NCBI GenBank assembly: GCA_003485885.1
Contig: DNHM01000197.1
Location: 1 to 10,996, forward strand
Source: Acidimicrobiaceae bacterium
GTDB lineage: Bacteria > Actinomycetota > Acidimicrobiia > Acidimicrobiales > UBA10347
DNA length: 10,996 nt
Direction: 5' to 3'
The notes below the pieces were generated by a model that did not search any database, was not told the origin of the DNA, and saw only the letters and a list, made by a program, of their open reading frames with translations. Both the position numbers and the translations under genes were made by a program. This document shows positions 6,621 through 10,996 of this stretch, in pieces. Within the stretch, counting starts at the first letter, position 1, and the number at the start of each line of letters is the position of its first letter.

Positions 6621-8321
6621 TCAGCCGTTTCGTTTCTGGATCCGAGCCCATTCGTCGCGCAACCCGACCGTGCGATGAAAGATCATCGCCCGGTCTAGGT
6701 CGTGGGCGAAGTACCCGATGCGCTCGAATTGCACCACTTCACCGAGCGGGGTCTCGGCAAGTTCAGGTTCGAGCTGCGCAGCTGCAACGACCTGCATCGA
6801 GTCTGGGTTGAGGTCATCGAGTGGGTCAGCACCGCCGGCTGAAGGCTGGGGCGATACAAAGAGTCGGTCATACAACCGAACCTCGGCTTGAACGGCTGTC
6901 GCCGCAGCGACCCAGTGCATCGTGGCCTTAACCTTGCGACCATCGGGGGCGGAGCCACCCGCTGTCTCCGGGTCATAGGTGACATGCACTTCGGTCACCG
7001 TGCCGTCGGCATCGGTCAACGCATCGGTGCACGTCACGAAGTAACCCGAACGCAACCGGACCTCGCGACCTGGGGCAAGCCGGAAGAACTTCTTTGGCGG
7101 ATCGATCATGAAGTCATCGCGCTCGATCCACAACTCGCCGCTGAAGGGCACCTGCCGAGTACCAGCGGTGTCGTCTTCAGGGTTATTGATGACCTCTCGC
7201 ATCTCGATCACTGGGTTGCCGTTGGCATCGGTTGGCCAGTTGGTAATCACCAGCTTGAGAGGGTCGAGCACTGCCATACGTCGCAGCGCGACCTTGTTGA
7301 GCTCGGTCCGAACAAACGATTCGAGCAATTCGACTTCGGTCGTACCATTCACTCGGCCAACACTGATGTGATCACAAAATTCTCGGATGGCCTTGGCCGG
7401 GTAACCCCGACGTCGAAGTCCGCTCAGCGTGGACATCTGAGCGTCGTCCCAACCTTCGACCTTGCCCGATGCAACCAGTGCCGCAAGTTTGCGCTTGGAC
7501 GTGATGATGTGGGTGAGGCCCAGCCGACCAAACTCGGTCTGGCGGGGTCGATCGTGTGGCAATTCGAGCTGGTCGAGAAACCAGTCGTACAACTCGCGGT
7601 TGTTCTCGAATTCAAGCGTGCAGAACGAATGGGTGACACCCTCGAAGGCATCGCTCTGGCCGTGGGCCCAGTCATAGTTCGGGTAGATACACCAGTCGTC
7701 GCCGGTGCGATGATGGGTCACGTGGCGAATGCGGTACATCAATGGGTCGCGCATGGACATGTTGGCGTGGGTCATGTCGATCTTGGCTCGCAGCACTCGC
7801 TCGCCATCGCCGAACTCGCCGGCTCGCATACGTCGAAACAGGTCAAGGTTCTCGTCGACGGAGCGATCACGAAACGGGCTATTTGTGCCCGGCGTGGTGA
7901 AGTCGCCACGGGTGTCGGAGATCGCCTCGGCGTCTTGATCGTCGACGTAGGCGAGCCCTTTGGTGATCAGATCTTCGGCCCAGGTGTAGAGCTGTTCGAA
8001 GTAATCACTCGCATACAGAGTTCCCCGGTCACTTTCGAAACCCAACCACTGCAGGTCGCGTTCGATCGCAATGACGAAATCAGCACTTTCCTTTTCGGGG
8101 TTGGTGTCGTCGAACCGCAGATTGCACGTGCCGCCGAAATCACCGGCGACGCCGAAGTTCAGACAGATCGACTTGGCGTGACCAATATGGAGATACCCAT
8201 TCGGTTCGGGCGGAAAACGCGTCTGTACCCGGTTGCCGTAGGTCCCCTGTTCGTTATCGCTGCGAATGAGCTCCCGAATGAAATCGGACGGATGCTCGGT
8301 CTCTTCCGGCTTTTCTGACAC
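6621..8321 (-). CDS. glnS: Glutaminyl-tRNA synthetase
   Basis: A 566-residue class I synthetase that charges tRNA-Gln with glutamine. It aligns along its whole length with E. coli GlnRS: the FPPEPNGYLHIGHAKSICLN block (36-55) holds the HIGH signature at 45-48, DDTNP follows at 71-75, and the KMSKS-equivalent loop reads ITSKRKL (273-279), with Thr in place of the Met of the E. coli loop. The anticodon-binding beta-barrels end in the family-typical FHRTVGLRDEWARI. It has no YqeY-type C-terminal extension. The start is GTG at 8321; a purine-rich GGGG abuts it without the usual spacing, so initiation is probably weakly SD-dependent. It is the first gene of a unit with the M50 protease (gap about 5 bases) and hslR. 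Confidence 0.98.
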   Translation of the reverse strand: MSEKPEETEHPSDFIRELIRSDNEQGTYGNRVQTRFPPEPNGYLHIGHAKSICLNFGVAGDFGGTCNLRFDDTNPEKESADFVIAIERDLQWLGFESDRGTLYASDYFEQLYTWAEDLITKGLAYVDDQDAEAISDTRGDFTTPGTNSPFRDRSVDENLDLFRRMRAGEFGDGERVLRAKIDMTHANMSMRDPLMYRIRHVTHHRTGDDWCIYPNYDWAHGQSDAFEGVTHSFCTLEFENNRELYDWFLDQLELPHDRPRQTEFGRLGLTHIITSKRKLAALVASGKVEGWDDAQMSTLSGLRRRGYPAKAIREFCDHISVGRVNGTTEVELLESFVRTELNKVALRRMAVLDPLKLVITNWPTDANGNPVIEMREVINNPEDDTAGTRQVPFSGELWIERDDFMIDPPKKFFRLAPGREVRLRSGYFVTCTDALTDADGTVTEVHVTYDPETAGGSAPDGRKVKATMHWVAAATAVQAEVRLYDRLFVSPQPSAGGADPLDDLNPDSMQVVAAAQLEPELAETPLGEVVQFERIGYFAHDLDRAMIFHRTVGLRDEWARIQKRNG

Positions 8322-8375
8322 CCCCTGACTCTATTGCTGCTGGCTGGCCTTGCCGGTCCCTATTTCTCGTAGATA

Positions 8376-8414
8376 CCGTTCCGGGCGTGACGTCCCTACC
8401 CACGCCCGGAACGG
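8376..8414. promoter_or_regulatory. Perfect 14-bp hairpin enclosing the hydrolase start codon
   Basis: CCGTTCCGGGCGTG (8376-8389) and CACGCCCGGAACGG (8401-8414) are exact reverse complements with an 11-base loop. GATA/TATC outside them can extend the stem past a 2-base bulge. The GTG start of the downstream gene is the last three bases of the left arm. No poly-T follows, so it is not a standard terminator. It could hide the start codon in mRNA or be a protein-binding site in the glnS/hydrolase divergent region. Confidence 0.6.
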
Positions 8415-9040
8415 GTTATCTCGTTCGCCCACCCGACGGGCCTGGCCCCGGCATCTTGTTGTTGGCTTCGCCGTGGGGCCTCTCCCCAGGTGTCAAGGAC
8501 AAGGCCGACGAACTTGCGGATGCAGGATTCACCGTTCTTGCGCCAGATATGAACGACGGAGTGGTTGCAACAAACGCCGAACACGCTCATGCGCTGCTAC
8601 TCGAAGCCGACATGAACGTTTCCGCGTCGCTGGCGCAATCCTCGCTGCGGTTGCTTCAGGTCGCCTGTCCTGACCCCCAGGCACCCGTGGGAGTGCTTGG
8701 TTATGCGGCCGGCGCATCGTGGGCATTGTGGCTGTCGGTTCGATACGCAGATCAGTGCGCTGCGGTAGCCACCTTCTGCGGCACGCAGTCGATTTCGTTT
8801 GATGACGCGAAGGCGTCCTATCTACTGCATTTCGCGGAGCACGACACCGATGTCACCGACGAAGACAGCGCATTGATGGGCCTCAACCTACAGCTGGCCA
8901 GGCGTGAGTTCCGGGTGGAGCGACACGACGGTGTTGCTAGTGGATTTGCCGAATTTGGCCATCCGAACTTCGACGCGGCCGCCGAGGCAATCGCGTGGCG
9001 TCAGACGCTGGAGTTCTTTGCCTCCAATTTGCTGCGGTAG
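8387..9040 (+). CDS. Dienelactone-hydrolase-family alpha/beta-hydrolase lacking the nucleophile
   Basis: A 217-residue single-domain protein of the dienelactone hydrolase fold. The N-terminal block GYLVRPPDGPGPGILLLASP and DELADAGFTVLAPD are typical. The acid (Asp153 in HFAEHD) and base (His192 in EFGHPNF) of the triad are in place. The nucleophile elbow, however, reads GYAAGAS (105-111), with Ala107 where the family has Cys (or Ser), and the usual His-Glu before WGL is Ser-Pro. It is therefore probably not a normal hydrolase and may bind a ligand or act by another route (inference). GTG 8387 is the only usable upstream start in this frame, has no ribosome binding site, and lies in a strong hairpin. 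It is divergent from glnS and converges with the lipoprotein gene, whose end is 16 bases away. Confidence 0.82.
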   Translation: MTSLPTPGTGYLVRPPDGPGPGILLLASPWGLSPGVKDKADELADAGFTVLAPDMNDGVVATNAEHAHALLLEADMNVSASLAQSSLRLLQVACPDPQAPVGVLGYAAGASWALWLSVRYADQCAAVATFCGTQSISFDDAKASYLLHFAEHDTDVTDEDSALMGLNLQLARREFRVERHDGVASGFAEFGHPNFDAAAEAIAWRQTLEFFASNLLR

Positions 9041-9056
9041 CGACCCTCGATACCGG

Positions 9057-9404
9057 CTATGAACCCAGCGCTTCTAGCGCTGCCCGGTTTGCATCGATAA
9101 ATGCTTCTTCGTAACGCAGGGTGATCGCCTCGAGTTCGGCGCCGGTATCGCCCTGACACCCTAACGATGCCGTCGCTACCGACCGCTCCAGATCCTGGAG
9201 TCTTTCAAGTTCGACTTCTTGTTCGGCAGTCAGTTTCAGGCCAGAGACCGCTTGTGCGATGTTCCCTCCGGCTTGGCGTGGGCCAGGTTGGTTGGCGCCG
9301 CCATCGCCAGACATGAAGAATGACCGGAGAAGCGGTCGAAGCTGGCTGTTGATGTCGCCCCTGGCTTCGGCCTCGTCGGTGTAATCGAAACCTTCGACGC
9401 TCAT
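9057..9404 (-). pseudogene. Downstream part of the interrupted lipoprotein gene (115 codons)
   Basis: This frame continues the lipoprotein at 9414-10253 with only a TGA and three codons (GTC GAT TGC) between. From ATG 9404 it reads 115 residues: CMSVEGFDY just around the ATG, then a glycine-rich linker, LQDLERSVATASLGC and a helical ending YEEAFIDANRAALEAL. The combination of W..CM...G..Y, LQ.LE...A..D..C and a helical E..F...N...L tail is what I recall as the C-terminus of actinobacterial lipoproteins of unknown function. There is no Shine-Dalgarno site before ATG 9404, so it is unlikely to be an independent gene. It could be made by TGA readthrough or by reinitiation; otherwise it is untranslated. 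No function is known. Confidence 0.7.
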
Positions 9405-9413
9405 GCAATCGAC

Positions 9414-10253
9414 TCAGTCACGGCGGATCTCGGTCACGCGTGGATCAGCTTCGATGCGTTCTTCTAAGGCCACAAGGTTGTCTTCGAGCGCCGAAAGGTC
9501 GACCACCTCACCCCTAACCTCGGTCTGAGCATCCAAGCGACAACCACCGGATGTTTGCCCGGGACGGTTGCGTTGGAGGATCTCGCCGGTTTCAGGGTCA
9601 ATGAGTTGGCCTTGACCATTTCGTTGCGGAGGTTGACCCTGCAAGGCAAGCTCCCATGCATCTGCTTCACCAGCGCTCAAGGTCGCGAGATGTTCCTCGT
9701 TGGGGTCCGATGACTCGTCGAAGTCGAAGTCACCTTCCAAGATGGCGTCAAATGCGGTGCTGATGCCAAAACCGGCTGTCGCTGCGTACTCAGCGGGCGA
9801 CACGCCCTGGTTCTGCGTGGCGAGGAACGTGCGGAGCCCGTCGCCGACTTCTTCAGGCACATAGGTAAAACCCTGGCCTTGCATACATCGCTGAATCGCT
9901 TGCTGGATGAGTTGTTGTTCCTCTGCGACCTCGTCCGAGTCGAACACGAACCGTGCACCGCCAGGACCCGCTCCGCCAGCACCAGGGACCACTGCGTTCC
10001 GACCCAGGTAGTCGGCAAGTGATTGTGGTTCCGTGTCGGCTGCGTCGCGCGTCGATGACGAAAGCTTAGCGTCCGCCGTCTCGACAACTTGTTGTTGTTC
10101 GTCTCGCGCCTCAGCCACGGTCTGATCAGGGTCACTCGATGTGCCACAACCCACAAGCAGCACAACGACGACAGGAACGAACACGCTGCGCCACCGAGTC
10201 ACCCGGTCGGGGGACGGGGCTGCGGCAAGGGCCCAAGAACCCGGTTGCTTCAT
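9414..10253 (-). CDS. Lipoprotein of unknown function, truncated by an in-frame TGA
   Basis: Predicted lipoprotein of 279 residues from ATG 10253. A basic stretch (RVTRWR) precedes a hydrophobic core and the lipobox LLVGC with Cys36, so the mature protein should be lipid-anchored outside the cytoplasmic membrane. The mature part is acidic and Gln-rich and contains CMQGQGFTYVPEE near residue 123, a CM...GF.Y motif that recurs just after the stop. The frame ends at RRD-TGA and continues as VDCMSVEGFDY, so the TGA replaces an expected Trp. Other possible starts are ATG 10262, ATG 10352 (long, not signal-like) and GTG 10202, which would give a very regular 19-residue signal peptide. Function is unknown. 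It is divergent from the acyl-CoA synthetase gene. Confidence 0.75.
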   Translation of the reverse strand: MKQPGSWALAAAPSPDRVTRWRSVFVPVVVVLLVGCGTSSDPDQTVAEARDEQQQVVETADAKLSSSTRDAADTEPQSLADYLGRNAVVPGAGGAGPGGARFVFDSDEVAEEQQLIQQAIQRCMQGQGFTYVPEEVGDGLRTFLATQNQGVSPAEYAATAGFGISTAFDAILEGDFDFDESSDPNEEHLATLSAGEADAWELALQGQPPQRNGQGQLIDPETGEILQRNRPGQTSGGCRLDAQTEVRGEVVDLSALEDNLVALEERIEADPRVTEIRRD

Positions 10254-10396
10254 GCCACTCATGATGCACCGTGCAGGTAAGAACAAGGTTAAGTGTTGTT
10301 GAGAAGCCATCAAACGAGCGCAAACCCGGTCCGCTCGATAGGCAACGGCCAATAATCACCCCTATCCTTTCGTCATCTAGCGACAAAAGAGTGGGG

Positions 10397-10411
10397 ATCA
10401 CGACTCGTGAT
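10397..10411. promoter_or_regulatory. 15-bp palindrome overlapping the acyl-CoA synthetase start
   Basis: ATCACGACTCGTGAT is a perfect inverted repeat: 7-bp arms around one C. It covers the tandem GTG-ATG start region (10407-10412) of the synthetase gene. The compact symmetric form suits a dimeric repressor such as a TetR-type regulator, but no regulator gene is in view. Chance occurrence cannot be excluded. Confidence 0.4.
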
Positions 10412-10996
10412 GAACATCGGCCAATTCCTGACAAAGCGGGCGTACCGCGAGCCAACGACCGAAGCGCTTTTCGACGTCGCAAGCGACCGTCGTTTCTCGT
10501 TCGAAGAGCTCAACGTTCGCAGTAACAAGACGGCCAATGCCTTGCTCGATAGTGGCGTCTCCGCCGGTGATCGTGTCGGGCTACTGCTCATGAACGGGGT
10601 GGAGTTCGTCGAGACCTTCTTCGCTGCCGCCAAGATCGGTGCCGTCAATGTGCCACTCAACATGCGACTCGTCGCCGATGAACTCGAGTTCATCCTGAAA
10701 GACTCCGGCACAAGTGTTCTGATCTTCAGCGAGGAGTTCGCCCCGGTATGCGCCGAGCTCGCCTCCCGAGGCGACAAGACCGACATCACCACGTGGATCC
10801 AGGTCGCTGGCACCCCCGGCGATGGTGTTCTCGAATACAACGAGTGGGTCGGCGCCGCCGCCGATACCGAGATCGAGTCCACGGCAAGCGGCGACGATTA
10901 CGTGTTCATCATGTACACCTCGGGTACCACCGGCCTGCCCAAGGGTGTCATCCACAGCCACGACACGGTCATGTGGTCGATCCTCACCGGCACAGC
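10410..10996 (+). CDS. Acyl-CoA synthetase / AMP-dependent ligase (ANL superfamily), 5' part
   Basis: The first 195 codons of a FadD-like adenylate-forming enzyme, cut by the window edge. It opens MNIGQFLTKRAYREPTTEAL, then FSFEELNVRSNKTANAL, GDRVGLLLMNGVEFVETFFA and KIGAVNVPLNMRL, the usual N-terminal pattern of long- or medium-chain fatty acyl-CoA synthetases. The AMP-binding P-loop YTSGTTGLPKG is at residues 169-179, followed by HSH. The enzyme would activate a carboxylic acid with ATP and CoA; chain length cannot be judged without the C-terminal part. The start is ATG 10410, or the GTG directly before it at 10407; GGGGA at 10393-10397 is a distant ribosome binding site (12 bases). It is divergent from the lipoprotein gene. 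Confidence 0.93.
   Translation, partial: MNIGQFLTKRAYREPTTEALFDVASDRRFSFEELNVRSNKTANALLDSGVSAGDRVGLLLMNGVEFVETFFAAAKIGAVNVPLNMRLVADELEFILKDSGTSVLIFSEEFAPVCAELASRGDKTDITTWIQVAGTPGDGVLEYNEWVGAAADTEIESTASGDDYVFIMYTSGTTGLPKGVIHSHDTVMWSILTGT

Noticed and set aside
6888..8318. 476-codon plus-strand open frame
   Set aside because: It lies wholly antisense to glnS, which matches GlnRS along its full length; the frame is a by-product of GC-biased codon use.
9066..9082. CAGCGC-TTCTA-GCGCTG hairpin after the hydrolase gene
   Set aside because: No T-run follows and it lies in the coding end of the opposite-strand gene (AALEAL codons), so terminator function is doubtful.
9057..9404. Independent small gene starting at ATG 9404
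   Set aside because: No ribosome binding site, same frame as the upstream lipoprotein, and its motifs fit the C-terminal half of that protein, so it was treated as the separated 3' part.
1..10996. CRISPR arrays, insertion sequences, tRNA or rRNA genes, phage or defence genes
   Set aside because: No regularly spaced repeats, transposase motifs, tRNA-like cloverleaf sequence or known defence domains were seen on either strand.

Overview
The window looks like chromosomal core-type sequence from a moderately GC-rich bacterium, most likely an actinobacterial relative of the Acidimicrobiia. The grounds are codon style, GTG starts, weak Shine-Dalgarno sites, and an actinobacterial-style lipoprotein with W..CM/G..Y motifs. 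This placement is inference; no rRNA or other phylogenetic marker gene is present. I see no mobile element, CRISPR array, tRNA or rRNA.

Layout. Bases 1-315 hold no gene I can defend. A minus-strand pair follows: a HutC/GntR-type repressor (718-1443) and a small gamma-glutamylcyclotransferase-like protein (316-681). Divergent from them is a complete mitochondrial-type aconitase (1560-3842). Its promoter carries a perfect CTTGTA-N3-TACAAG palindrome over the -10 box, the classic operator form of HutC-type regulators, so the adjacent GntR protein is its likely regulator. A strong rho-independent terminator closes the aconitase unit.

Next comes a membrane-anchored M23/LytM-type protein (4079-5410) with two tandem domains: an intact C-terminal one and a degenerate N-terminal copy lacking every catalytic position. 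It converges on a tight minus-strand operon: glnS (glutaminyl-tRNA synthetase), an M50 site-2-protease-like membrane protein, and hslR (Hsp15-type S4 RNA-binding protein), with gaps of about 5-7 bases. Divergent from glnS is a dienelactone-hydrolase-fold protein (8387-9040) that has lost its nucleophile. Its start codon lies inside a perfect 14-bp inverted repeat.

On the minus strand, 9057-10253 appears to be one lipoprotein gene interrupted by an in-frame TGA where a Trp codon is expected. At the right edge a divergent acyl-CoA synthetase gene starts at 10410 and runs out of the window; a 15-bp palindrome overlaps its start.

The genes do not form one pathway. The clearest functional unit is the regulator/operator/aconitase module. 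The most unusual signals are the interrupted lipoprotein, the start-codon hairpin, the nucleophile-less hydrolase and the dead LytM copy. I did not find a clearly new defence or mobile system.
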